The translations under genes and the position numbers were made by a program. 64,000 nt of DNA, taken from contig NZ_CP063808.1 in assembly GCF_018128905.1 (NCBI RefSeq), positions 3,782,001-3,846,000 of the forward strand, written 5' to 3'. The notes beneath the pieces are model-generated. The model worked only from the letters and a program-made list of their open reading frames with translations, was not told the DNA's origin and searched no databases. This document shows, piece by piece, positions 24,224 to 31,450 of the stretch (position 1 is the stretch's first letter; every line of letters starts with the position of its first letter). The stretch is from Streptomyces sp. A2-16. Its GTDB lineage: Bacteria > Actinomycetota > Actinomycetes > Streptomycetales > Streptomycetaceae.

Positions 24224-24640
24224 GGTTTCCGTCTCCTCGTCGTCTGCTACAGGGGTCTCGCACGGGACTTGAACACCGTCCCGCGCGAAAAACATCCCCA
24301 CCGGGTTCCCCGCGAATGCCGGTCGAAGACGCCCACGGCCCTCCGGGCGGGGCCGGCCCGAAGGGAACGAGGACGGCCGCGCGGGGGTCTGCGGGCTCAC
24401 CCCGTCCCACCATCCGCACGGCCGACGCCGCGTCATCACGCCGCACGGCCCGCTCGCCGGTGCCGGCCCGGTGCCCCGCAGGGAGCGCACCGGCCGACCG
24501 TGGCCGACCGGGCGGGGATGCTCCGGGCGTGGCATGGCCGGATAGCGAGGTCGGCGGACGGGCCGCGGCAGCCGGAAGTCCTGGCACGGCCGTCACGCCG
24601 TGAGCCTCGCCCTCCGCTTCCCCGTCCCACGGCGACGATC
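24224..24640. other. Non-coding stretch upstream of the CYP105-like gene
   Basis: About 420 bases with no supported gene on either strand. The regulatory dyads of the downstream P450 begin at 24641. Confidence 0.5.
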
Positions 24641-24676
24641 TTCGGCCAGATTGCCCCCGCCACCGATCTGGCCGAA
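24641..24676. promoter_or_regulatory. Upstream dyad of the CYP105-like gene
   Basis: TTCGGCCAGAT (24641-24651) and ATCTGGCCGAA (24666-24676) form perfect 11-bp arms 14 bases apart. The element lies in a non-coding stretch before the P450 gene and may bind a regulator or fold as RNA. Confidence 0.6.
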
Positions 24677-24691
24677 CTTCTCGTCGCCCTA

Positions 24692-24710
24692 TAGATGCCC
24701 TGGGCATCTA
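24692..24710. promoter_or_regulatory. 19-bp operator palindrome and -10 of the CYP105-like gene
   Basis: TAGATGCCC-T-GGGCATCTA is a perfect palindrome. TATAGA (24690-24695), a good -10 hexamer, overlaps its left edge, so a bound repressor would cover the promoter. An in-frame ATG follows directly at 24711 and the chosen P450 ATG at 24753. Confidence 0.68.
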
Positions 24711-24752
24711 ATGAAGATCTGCATGACGCACCCTTCGTCTGCGAGGTCTTCC

Positions 24753-25952
24753 ATGACGGAAACGGAACCCGTCGCCTTCCCCCAGGACCGGACCTGCCCC
24801 TACCACCCGCCCACCGCCTACGAACCCCTGCGCGCCGACCGCCCGCTCTCCAAGGTGACCCTCTTCGACGGCCGTCAGGCCTGGCTGGTCACCGGACACG
24901 GCACCGCCCGCGCCCTGCTCGCCGACCCCCGCCTGTCCACCGACCGCACCCGTGACGGCTTCCCCGCACCCACGGAACGCTTCGCGGCGATCAAGAAGCG
25001 GAAGACCGCGCTGCTGGGCGTCGACGACCCCGAGCACCGCGTCCAGCGCCGCATGATGGTCCCCAGTTTCACCCTCCGCAGGGCCGTCGAACTCCGCCCG
25101 CGCATCCAGGAGATCGTGGACGAGCGCATCGACGCGATGATCGCCCAGGGGCCGCCCGCGGAACTGGTGAGCGCCTTCGCGCTGCCCGTCCCCTCGACCG
25201 TGATCTGCGCCCTGCTCGGCGTGCCCTACAGCGACCACGACTTCTTCGAAGGACAGTCCCGGCGGCTGCTGCGCGGCCCCACGGCCGACGACGTCATGGA
25301 CGCCCGTGACCAACTCGAGGAGTACTTCGACGAGTTGATCGACCGGAAACAGAAACAGCCGGAGCCCGGCGACGGAGTGCTCGACGAACTCGTCCACCGG
25401 CAGCTGCGCGACGGGGAGCTGACCCGCGAGGAACTGATCGCCCTGGCGATCATCCTGCTGGTCGCCGGCCACGAGACGACCGCCAACATGATCTCGCTGG
25501 GCACCTTCACCCTCCTCCAGCACCCCGACCGGCTGGCCGAGTTGCGCACCGACCCCACGCTGATCCCCGACGCGGTCGAGGAACTCATGCGGATGCTGTC
25601 GATCGCCGACGGGCTGCTGCGGATGGCGCTGGAGGACATCGAGGTGGCCGGGACGACGATCCGCGCGGGCGAGGGCGTCGTCTTCTCGACCTCGGTCGTC
25701 AACCGCGACGAGGACGTCTACGCCGACCCCGACACCCTCGACTGGCACCGCCCCGCCCGGCACCACATCGCGTTCGGATTCGGCATCCATCAGTGTCTGG
25801 GCCAGAACCTGGCCCGCGCCGAACTGGAGATCGCCCTGCGCACCCTCTTCGACCGGCTGCCCGCCCTCCGCCTCGCGGCCCCCGTCGAGGAGATCCCGTT
25901 CAAGCCCGGCGACACCATCCAGGGGATGCTGGAACTCCCCGTGACCTGGTAA
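24753..25952 (+). CDS. Cytochrome P450, CYP105-like
   Basis: Protein of 399 residues with an intact set of motifs: I-helix LLVAGHETTANMISLGTF, K-helix ExxR in VEELMR, meander Arg in DWHRPARHHIAFG and haem loop FGFGIHQCLG with Cys348. The I-helix and N-terminal CPYHPPTAYEPLR style match CYP105 enzymes, which oxidise xenobiotics and macrolide- or polyene-type metabolites. A [3Fe-4S] ferredoxin gene follows by 12 bases as redox partner. Upstream in-frame ATGs at 24711 and 24723 are alternatives; GAGG before 24753 favours the shorter form. Confidence 0.92.
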   Translation: MTETEPVAFPQDRTCPYHPPTAYEPLRADRPLSKVTLFDGRQAWLVTGHGTARALLADPRLSTDRTRDGFPAPTERFAAIKKRKTALLGVDDPEHRVQRRMMVPSFTLRRAVELRPRIQEIVDERIDAMIAQGPPAELVSAFALPVPSTVICALLGVPYSDHDFFEGQSRRLLRGPTADDVMDARDQLEEYFDELIDRKQKQPEPGDGVLDELVHRQLRDGELTREELIALAIILLVAGHETTANMISLGTFTLLQHPDRLAELRTDPTLIPDAVEELMRMLSIADGLLRMALEDIEVAGTTIRAGEGVVFSTSVVNRDEDVYADPDTLDWHRPARHHIAFGFGIHQCLGQNLARAELEIALRTLFDRLPALRLAAPVEEIPFKPGDTIQGMLELPVTW

Positions 25953-25964
25953 GAGGCTCCGACG

Positions 25965-26171
25965 ATGCCCATGGACATCCACATCGACAGGGACGTCTGC
26001 ATCGGGGCGGGACAGTGCGCCCTGGCGGCCCCTGGCGTCTTCACCCAGGACGACGACGGTTTCAGCACGCTCCTGCCCGGCAGGCAGGACGGCGGCGGCG
26101 ACCCCATGGCCCGGGAGGCCGCCCGGGCCTGCCCCGTCGCCGCCATCACCGTGGCGGAGACGGTGAGCTGA
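25965..26171 (+). CDS. [3Fe-4S] ferredoxin, P450 partner
   Basis: Protein of 68 residues with Cys12, Cys18 and Cys56 in the patterns CIGAGQC and ACPVAAI. Alanine occupies the position of the fourth cubane ligand (CxxA), the mark of the [3Fe-4S] ferredoxins that serve CYP105-type P450s. GAGG precedes the ATG. Cotranscribed with the P450. Confidence 0.92.
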   Translation: MPMDIHIDRDVCIGAGQCALAAPGVFTQDDDGFSTLLPGRQDGGGDPMAREAARACPVAAITVAETVS

Positions 26172-26397
26172 ACCGGCGAGGCGGGCCGGGCACCCCGAGC
26201 CCGACCCGCCACAACCGCCCCGGAGCGACCACGAGGCCGACGTCCACGTCGGAGACGGTGTTGCTCGGCGTCCCGATGCACCACCTCTCCGTCCCCGCCT
26301 CCTTGAAGGCCTGGATCGTCTGCCGCGTGACCGCCGTCATGGCATGCGGCGGACTCACCCGCCAGGGCCCGCCCCGAGGTGAGGGCACTCGCCCGGC
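26172..26397. other. Gap with a possible coding remnant
   Basis: A minus-strand frame (ATG near 26341) reads MTAVTRQTIQAFKEAGTER and continues through DVDVGLVVAPGRLWRV into the ferredoxin gene. It has coding-like composition but no ribosome binding site and no family that I recognise; it may be the remnant of a gene or chance. No other feature is seen. Confidence 0.25.
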
Positions 26398-26946
26398 TCA
26401 GCGGTCCAGCAGCAGCCGGGCCGCCTCCCGTGCCTCGGCGGCAGGGCGTGTGCTGCCGGTGATGCCCGCCGTCACCATGGCGCCCTCCGCGAGCAGGAAG
26501 AGCGGTCCGGCCAACGCGGCGGGCCGCCCGGCGTCGGTCACGAGTGCGGCGAGATAGTCCCCGAACGCCTCCTTGTGCGCCCGGACCCGGGACGCCACCC
26601 GGTCCGAGGTCGCGCCCAGTTCGCCGTACGAGTTGATCCAGGCGCAGCCGCGGAAGCCGTCCTCGCCGAACCACCGCTCCAGCCAGTCGTAGACCGCGAG
26701 GATCCGCTCGACGGGGTCCGCCCGGCGCTCCACGAACTCGGCCAGCCGTCCCCGCCAGCGGCCGTCCCGGCGCTCCAGATAGGCCTCCACCAGTTGCTCC
26801 TTCGCCGGGAAGAGCTGGTAGAGCCGCTTGAGGGAGACCCCGGAGGCACCGCGTATCTCGTCCATGCCGACGGACTGGATGCCCCGTCCGTAGAACAGCT
26901 CCTCGGCGGCGTCCAGCACCCGCTCGCGGGCCACTGCGCTGTCCAT
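26398..26946 (-). CDS. TetR/AcrR family transcriptional regulator
   Basis: Protein of 182 residues. The N-terminal HTH reads RVLDAAEELFYGRGIQSVGMDEIRGASGVSLKRLYQLFPAKEQLVEAYL. The ligand domain contains GCAWINSYGE and a Leu/Ala-rich end, as in the YcdC/SmeT-like small TetRs. AAGGAG precedes the ATG. It faces a SnoaL-like gene across two perfect palindromes that are almost certainly its operators. Confidence 0.9.
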   Translation of the reverse strand: MDSAVARERVLDAAEELFYGRGIQSVGMDEIRGASGVSLKRLYQLFPAKEQLVEAYLERRDGRWRGRLAEFVERRADPVERILAVYDWLERWFGEDGFRGCAWINSYGELGATSDRVASRVRAHKEAFGDYLAALVTDAGRPAALAGPLFLLAEGAMVTAGITGSTRPAAEAREAARLLLDR

Positions 26947-26959
26947 GGACGACCACTCC

Positions 26960-26989
26960 TTGACGTGAGAACGTGCGTTCTCCTACGGT
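26960..26989 (+). promoter_or_regulatory. Promoter of the SnoaL/flavoprotein pair
   Basis: TTGACG (26960-26965) and TACGGT (26984-26989) with an 18-base spacer. The first TetR operator fills the spacer, which would make repression direct. Confidence 0.55.
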
Positions 26990-27019
26990 AGCAGCCATCC
27001 GGAGAACGCACGTTCTCCG
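26967..27019. promoter_or_regulatory. Twin TetR operators
   Basis: GAGAACGTGCGTTCTC (26967-26982) and CGGAGAACGCACGTTCTCCG (27000-27019) are perfect palindromes sharing GAGAACG-N2-CGTTCTC, centred 35 bp apart between the divergent TetR and SnoaL-like genes. Confidence 0.8.
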
Positions 27020-27039
27020 CGACTGTCCAGGAGGAAGAC

Positions 27040-27498
27040 ATGACCGACCGCCCGCCCCTGCCGCCCTTCACCCGAGAGACCGCCGCCCAGAAGGTCCAGG
27101 CGGCGGAGGACGCCTGGAACACCCGCGATCCGCAGCGGGTGGCGCTCGCCTACTCCGAGGACTCCGTGTGGCGCAACCGCGGCACCTTCGTCACCGGCCG
27201 CGCCGCGATCGTCGAGTTCCTCACCGCGAAGTGGGCGCGCGAGCGGGAGTACGCGCTGCGCAAGGACCTGTGGGCCTACGACGGCAACCGCATCGCGGTC
27301 CGCTTCCAGTACGAGTGCCAGGACACCGACGGGCAGTGGTGGCGGTCGTACGGCAACGAGCTGTGGGAGTTCGACGAGCACGGCCTGATGACCCGGCGCG
27401 AGGCGAGCATCGACGACGTGCCCATCGAGGAGAAGGATCGCCGGATCCACGGACCCCGCCCCGAGTCCGAGCGGGGGCTGTCCTTCCCGCTTCAGTAG
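27040..27498 (+). CDS. Nuclear transport factor 2 / SnoaL-like protein (DUF1348)
   Basis: Protein of 152 residues with the DUF1348 pattern: AWNTRDPQRVALAYSEDSVWRNRG at the start, then FLTAKWAREREYALRKDLWAYDGNRIAVRFQYECQD and the end REASIDDVPIEEKDRRI. The fold is a cone-shaped alpha+beta barrel; the reaction is unknown. GGAGG lies before the ATG. First gene under the twin-operator promoter; a flavoprotein gene follows by nine bases. Confidence 0.88.
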   Translation: MTDRPPLPPFTRETAAQKVQAAEDAWNTRDPQRVALAYSEDSVWRNRGTFVTGRAAIVEFLTAKWAREREYALRKDLWAYDGNRIAVRFQYECQDTDGQWWRSYGNELWEFDEHGLMTRREASIDDVPIEEKDRRIHGPRPESERGLSFPLQ

Positions 27499-27507
27499 GG
27501 TCCTGGC

Positions 27508-28023
27508 GTGAGCCAACAGGACGCGATACCGCCCTTCTTGTACGTCGTCGTCTGCGCCGCCGGCATCGCGGCGGGCGTCGGCAAGCTGATCACCGCCGCC
27601 CAGGAACGCGAGTGGCGCGTCGGGGTCATCGCCACGCCCACCGCCATGAACGGCTTCTTCGACACGGCCGCGGTCGAGGCGCAGACCGGTCACCCGATCC
27701 GTTCCGCGTGGCGTCGCCCGGGCGAGCCGCGGCCCTTCCCCGACCCGGACGCGGTCGTGGTCGCTCCGGCCACCTTCAACACGATCAACAAGTGGGCGGC
27801 GGGCATCGCCGACACCCTCGCCGTGGGCACGCTGTGTGAGGTGGCCGGCCGGGGCGTCCCGATCGGCGTCCTGCCCTGTGTCTCCGACGACCTCGCCGGT
27901 CACCCCGCCTACCAGGACAGCCTGATCCGGCTGCGCGGGATGGGTGTGCGGTTCGGACACCCCTACCAGGGCGGCGAGGGCGCGGAGTTCGGGTGGGAGC
28001 GTGCGCTGGACCTGGTCGAGTAG
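27508..28023 (+). CDS. Flavoprotein (PPC decarboxylase/HFCD-like)
   Basis: Protein of 171 residues. The N-terminal strand YVVVCAAGIAAGVGKLITAAQ and the segments TPTAMNGFF, DAVVVAPATFNTINKWAAGIADTL and GVLPCVSDDL follow the homo-oligomeric flavin-containing Cys decarboxylase (Dfp/EpiD) fold; the P-A-x-x-N-T/S motif (APATFNTI) contacts flavin. It is shorter than Dfp and likely an FMN protein of unknown reaction. GTG start with AGGG upstream; operon with the SnoaL-like gene. Confidence 0.85.
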   Translation: MSQQDAIPPFLYVVVCAAGIAAGVGKLITAAQEREWRVGVIATPTAMNGFFDTAAVEAQTGHPIRSAWRRPGEPRPFPDPDAVVVAPATFNTINKWAAGIADTLAVGTLCEVAGRGVPIGVLPCVSDDLAGHPAYQDSLIRLRGMGVRFGHPYQGGEGAEFGWERALDLVE

Positions 28024-28024
28024 G

Positions 28025-28816
28025 TCAGACGGGGAGCTCCAGCGGGACGCCCGGGGTCAGCCGGCGGAAGCGGGCGCGGAGGTCGGCGGGGGCGCGGCCG
28101 AGTTCCGCGTCGATGCCTTCCAGGCCCTCCTGGAAATGCGACCAGCCCTCGTAGTGCACGGGCAGCACGGTGTGCGGGCGCAGCTGGGCGCACAGTTCGA
28201 GCGCGGGAGCCGCGGTCATCGTGCAGCGGACCGGCCCGGTCAGGGGGAAGCGCACCCCGCCGAGGTGAAGCAGCACCGTACCCACGTCGATCCGTCGGGC
28301 CACCTTGCGCACTCCGGCACACAGGACCGTGTCGCCGGTGATCCACAGGGCGCCGTGCCGCTGGCCCTCCCAGCGCAGCGCGAAGCCGGTCACCTCCCCG
28401 ACCAACGGACGGGACAGGGGCGGCCCGTGGCGGGCCGGGGTGGTGGTGACCTCGATGGTGGGGCGGCCCGGTGACTCCAGGCGCCAGGTCGTCCAGGCGC
28501 CGAGGCCGCGGGCGTTGCCGCCGAGCCGGCCGGCCCCGGACGGTGTGGTCAGGACGGTGCCCACGCCGGGCAGCAGGGCGCGTCCGGCCGTGTCGAGGTT
28601 GTCGGCGTGGTGGTCATGCGTCAGCAACACCGCGTCCAGCGGCGGGAGTTCGGCAGCCTCGAGCGCCGGTCCTGCCGTCTTGCGGGAGGAGGTGCCCAGG
28701 CCGAACGAGTAACGGCGGCCCGGCGGGTCGAACCTGGGGTCCGTCAGCAGCCGCCAGCCCGCCGCCTCGATGAGCGTGGTCGGACCGCCGACATGGGTGA
28801 TGCGCGCCTCGGTCAT
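28025..28816 (-). CDS. MBL fold metallo-hydrolase
   Basis: Protein of 263 residues with the metal motif THDHHADNLD, a downstream His in ARHG, Asp in ITGDTV, and a late His in PVHYEGW. This matches the UlaG-/ComEC-like MBL subgroup that handles small substrates. GGAAGGGA precedes the ATG. Last gene of a minus-strand run with three alpha/beta hydrolases; one base separates its stop from the facing flavoprotein stop. Substrate unknown. Confidence 0.88.
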   Translation of the reverse strand: MTEARITHVGGPTTLIEAAGWRLLTDPRFDPPGRRYSFGLGTSSRKTAGPALEAAELPPLDAVLLTHDHHADNLDTAGRALLPGVGTVLTTPSGAGRLGGNARGLGAWTTWRLESPGRPTIEVTTTPARHGPPLSRPLVGEVTGFALRWEGQRHGALWITGDTVLCAGVRKVARRIDVGTVLLHLGGVRFPLTGPVRCTMTAAPALELCAQLRPHTVLPVHYEGWSHFQEGLEGIDAELGRAPADLRARFRRLTPGVPLELPV

Positions 28817-28871
28817 GGAATCCCTTCCGGAAGGCCCGGGGGCGGCGCCGGTCCGCCCCCGGGCGCACCGA

Positions 28872-29669
28872 CTACTCGGCGTGCGACAGCGCCCAGTCGA
28901 GGACGTGGTCGGCGATCTCCTCCCAGCCCGGCGCGGCGGGCAGGAGGTGCGGCCGGTCCGCGTACTCCTCGATCTCGGTGACGGTGCGCGACGTGTAGTG
29001 CCGGGCGTTGGACCGCTGCACCTTCGGCGGCATCAGATGATCGTGCTCACCCGCGACGAACAGCAGGGGAGCCCGGCTGTCGTTGGCGTAGTCGACGTAG
29101 GTGCTCTGGTGGCCGGGACGCAGGGTGGCGAGCGCGCTGTCGAAGAAGATGCTCCCCGAGGCCGGGACGGCGTACCGCTCGTACAGCGCCCGGGACTCCT
29201 CCTCGGGGAACGTGTTGGTGAACGCGTAGTGCCACTGCTCGAAGGTCAGGGCCACCGCCCGGTGCCGGTTCGCGGGGTTCCTCAGGACCGGGAAGGCCGC
29301 CTTGACCTGGGTCAGCGGCAGCACCGCGACGCCCTCCGTGGGCGCCGAGTTCAGGGCCACGCCCGCCGCCCCGTACCCGCGGTCCAGCAGGAGCTGCACG
29401 AACACGCCCCCGGCGGAGTGGCCGATCAGGACCGGGGGTTCGTCCAGGCCGCCGACCACGGCCTCCAGGCTCTCGACGATCTGCGGGACGGTGACCTTCT
29501 CGATCGGCGTCGGGTCGGCGTTGAGGGACTCGACCTCGACCTCGAAGCCCGGGTAGGCGGGGGCGAGGACGCGGTAGCCGCGCTTCTCGTAGTGGGCGAT
29601 CCAGTGCTCCCAGCTCCTCGGGGTGACCCAGAAGCCGTGGATCAGGACGATGGTGTCCGGGGTGCTCAT
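28872..29669 (-). CDS. Alpha/beta hydrolase
   Basis: Protein of 265 residues. The oxyanion motif is VLIHGFWVTPRSWEHW, the nucleophile elbow GHSAGG, and acid and His candidates lie in VAGEHDHLMP and ADRPHLLPA. There is no signal peptide, so it is cytoplasmic. GAGGAGG precedes the ATG. Third in a run of three paralogue-like hydrolase genes separated by 10 and 19 bases. Substrate unknown. Confidence 0.9.
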   Translation of the reverse strand: MSTPDTIVLIHGFWVTPRSWEHWIAHYEKRGYRVLAPAYPGFEVEVESLNADPTPIEKVTVPQIVESLEAVVGGLDEPPVLIGHSAGGVFVQLLLDRGYGAAGVALNSAPTEGVAVLPLTQVKAAFPVLRNPANRHRAVALTFEQWHYAFTNTFPEEESRALYERYAVPASGSIFFDSALATLRPGHQSTYVDYANDSRAPLLFVAGEHDHLMPPKVQRSNARHYTSRTVTEIEEYADRPHLLPAAPGWEEIADHVLDWALSHAE

Positions 29670-29688
29670 GGCCCCTCCTCGCGGGGTG

Positions 29689-30522
29689 TCAGTGAGTGGC
29701 GCGCCGGGCTGCCTCGATCTGCCGGACGACGGCGTCCGGGTGCGACATCATCACGACGTGCGAGGCGCCCTTGACCTCGACGGCCCGGCTCTTCGCGCGC
29801 TTCGCCATGAAGTGCTGGACCGCGGGCGGGATGACCCGGTCGGCGGTCGGGATGACGTACCAGGACGGCAGCGACTGCCACGCCGGTACGCCGCTGGGCG
29901 CCCCCAACCCGCCCACACTGGCCGGGCGTTGGGTCACCGCCATCGCCCGGGTCACCGCGCGCGGCAGGTCCTGGGCGAAGACGTCGTGGAACTTCGCCGG
30001 GTCGACATAGGCGTCGATGCCCGGCTCCGAGCTGCCCGGTACCGGGTACGGCCGGGTCAGCAGGGCGTCCGGCAACCGGCTGCCCGGGAACTGCCCCGAC
30101 AGCTGGAGCGCGCTCTCTCCCTCCGCCGGGGCGAACGCGGCGACGTACACGAGCGCCTTCACGTTCGACCGGCCGCGCCCGGCGTTGGTGATGACCTCGC
30201 CGCCGTAGGAGTGGCCGACCAGGATCACCGGGCCGGGGATCGTGTCGACGACGCTGCCCACGTACTGCGCGTCGCCCGCGATGTCGCGCAGCGGGTTGGC
30301 GGGGGCGATGACGTCGTAACCGGCCTTCAACAGGCGGGTGGCGACGTCGTTCCAGCCCGACGCGTCGGCGAACGCGCCGTGCACCAGGACCGCGGTCGGT
30401 CTGGCGCCGCCGGTGCGGGAGTCCGCCGAGGCGGGCGTGGCGGGGCTGCCGAGCGCGACGGCGCCGGCCGCGAGCAGCCCGCCCGCCAGGACGCGCCGAC
30501 GGGGGTGGCTTTCGGGAACCAT
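29689..30522 (-). CDS. Exported alpha/beta hydrolase with Tat-like signal
   Basis: Protein of 277 residues. The N-terminus HPRRRVLAGGLLAAGAVALGSPATPASA is a twin-arginine-type signal of about 34 residues. The catalytic domain has VLVHGAFADASGWNDV, nucleophile elbow GHSYGG, and the His in GASHVVMMSHPD. AGGAG of its ribosome binding site overlaps the stop of the preceding hydrolase gene, ten bases before its start, showing operon coupling. Resembles pyrethroid/polyneuridine-aldehyde esterase-like hydrolases. Confidence 0.9.
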   Translation of the reverse strand: MVPESHPRRRVLAGGLLAAGAVALGSPATPASADSRTGGARPTAVLVHGAFADASGWNDVATRLLKAGYDVIAPANPLRDIAGDAQYVGSVVDTIPGPVILVGHSYGGEVITNAGRGRSNVKALVYVAAFAPAEGESALQLSGQFPGSRLPDALLTRPYPVPGSSEPGIDAYVDPAKFHDVFAQDLPRAVTRAMAVTQRPASVGGLGAPSGVPAWQSLPSWYVIPTADRVIPPAVQHFMAKRAKSRAVEVKGASHVVMMSHPDAVVRQIEAARRATH

Positions 30523-30532
30523 CCGATGACTC

Positions 30533-31357
30533 CTAGGAGTTGAGGAAGTCGAGCAGGTCGGCGTTGAGCTGGTCCTTGTGCGTGTCCGTGATGCCGTGCG
30601 GGGCGCCCGCGTAGACCTTGAGGGTCGCGTTCTTGACCCGGGCGGCGGACGCCTTGCCGCCCACCTCGAACGGCACGACCTGGTCGTCGTCGCCGTGGAT
30701 CACCAGCGTGGGCACGTCGAAGGCGTCCAGGTCGGAGCGGAAGTCGGTGGCGGAGAAGGCGGCGACGCACTCGTAGGCGCCCCGGTGACCGGCCTGCAGG
30801 CCCTGCTGCCAGAAGGCGGCCCGGATGCCCTCGGACACGTTCGCGCCGGGTCGGTTGTTGCCGAAGAACGGTCCGTCGGCCAGGTCCCGGTACAGCTGTG
30901 AGCGGTCGGCGAGCGAACCCGCGCGGATCGCGTCGAACACCTCGATCGGCACCCCGCCCGGGTTGTCGTCGGTCCTGAGCATGAACGGCGGCACGGCGGA
31001 GACCAGCACCAGCTGGGCGGCCCGGGAGGTGCCGTGCCGGCCCACGTAGCGGGCGACCTCGCCGCCGCCCGTGGAGAACCCGACGAAGGTCACGTCGCGC
31101 AGGTCGAGGGTGTCGACCAGGGCGGCGAGGTCGTCGGCGTAGGTGTTCATCTCGTTGCCGTGCCAGGTCTGGGTGGAACGGCCGTGGCCGCGCCGGTCGT
31201 GGGCGATCACGCGGAAGCCGTGGGAGGCGAGGAACAGCTGCTGCGCCTCCCAGCTGTCGGAGTTCAACGGCCAGCCGTGGCTGAGGACCACGGGACGGCC
31301 CGTGCCCCAGTCCTTGTAGAAGATCTCGGCTCCGTCGGCTGCGGTGACGTACGGCAT
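30533..31357 (-). CDS. Alpha/beta hydrolase, non-haem chloroperoxidase-like
   Basis: Protein of 274 residues nearly matching the bacterial perhydrolase/chloroperoxidase family: VLSHGWPLNSDSWEAQQLFLASHGFRVIAHDRRGHGRS, nucleophile in GFSTGGGEVARY, Asp in IHGDDDQVVP and His in GAPHGIT. Such enzymes are esterases that can form peracids. GGGAG precedes the ATG. First of three hydrolase genes and 93 bases below the LAL regulator gene. Confidence 0.92.
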   Translation of the reverse strand: MPYVTAADGAEIFYKDWGTGRPVVLSHGWPLNSDSWEAQQLFLASHGFRVIAHDRRGHGRSTQTWHGNEMNTYADDLAALVDTLDLRDVTFVGFSTGGGEVARYVGRHGTSRAAQLVLVSAVPPFMLRTDDNPGGVPIEVFDAIRAGSLADRSQLYRDLADGPFFGNNRPGANVSEGIRAAFWQQGLQAGHRGAYECVAAFSATDFRSDLDAFDVPTLVIHGDDDQVVPFEVGGKASAARVKNATLKVYAGAPHGITDTHKDQLNADLLDFLNS

Positions 31358-31450
31358 GGGTGCTCCCGTCTGCGGGACGTGTCCGACCCGTCGATCCTCG
31401 GTCGGGGCCGTGCGCCCCGAACCCCGTGGAACGCGTAGTCGTGACCCGGC

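Noticed and set aside
26146..26388. An 80-residue minus-strand gene overlapping the ferredoxin
   Set aside because: No ribosome binding site or family; overlap with a certain gene. Kept only as a possible remnant.
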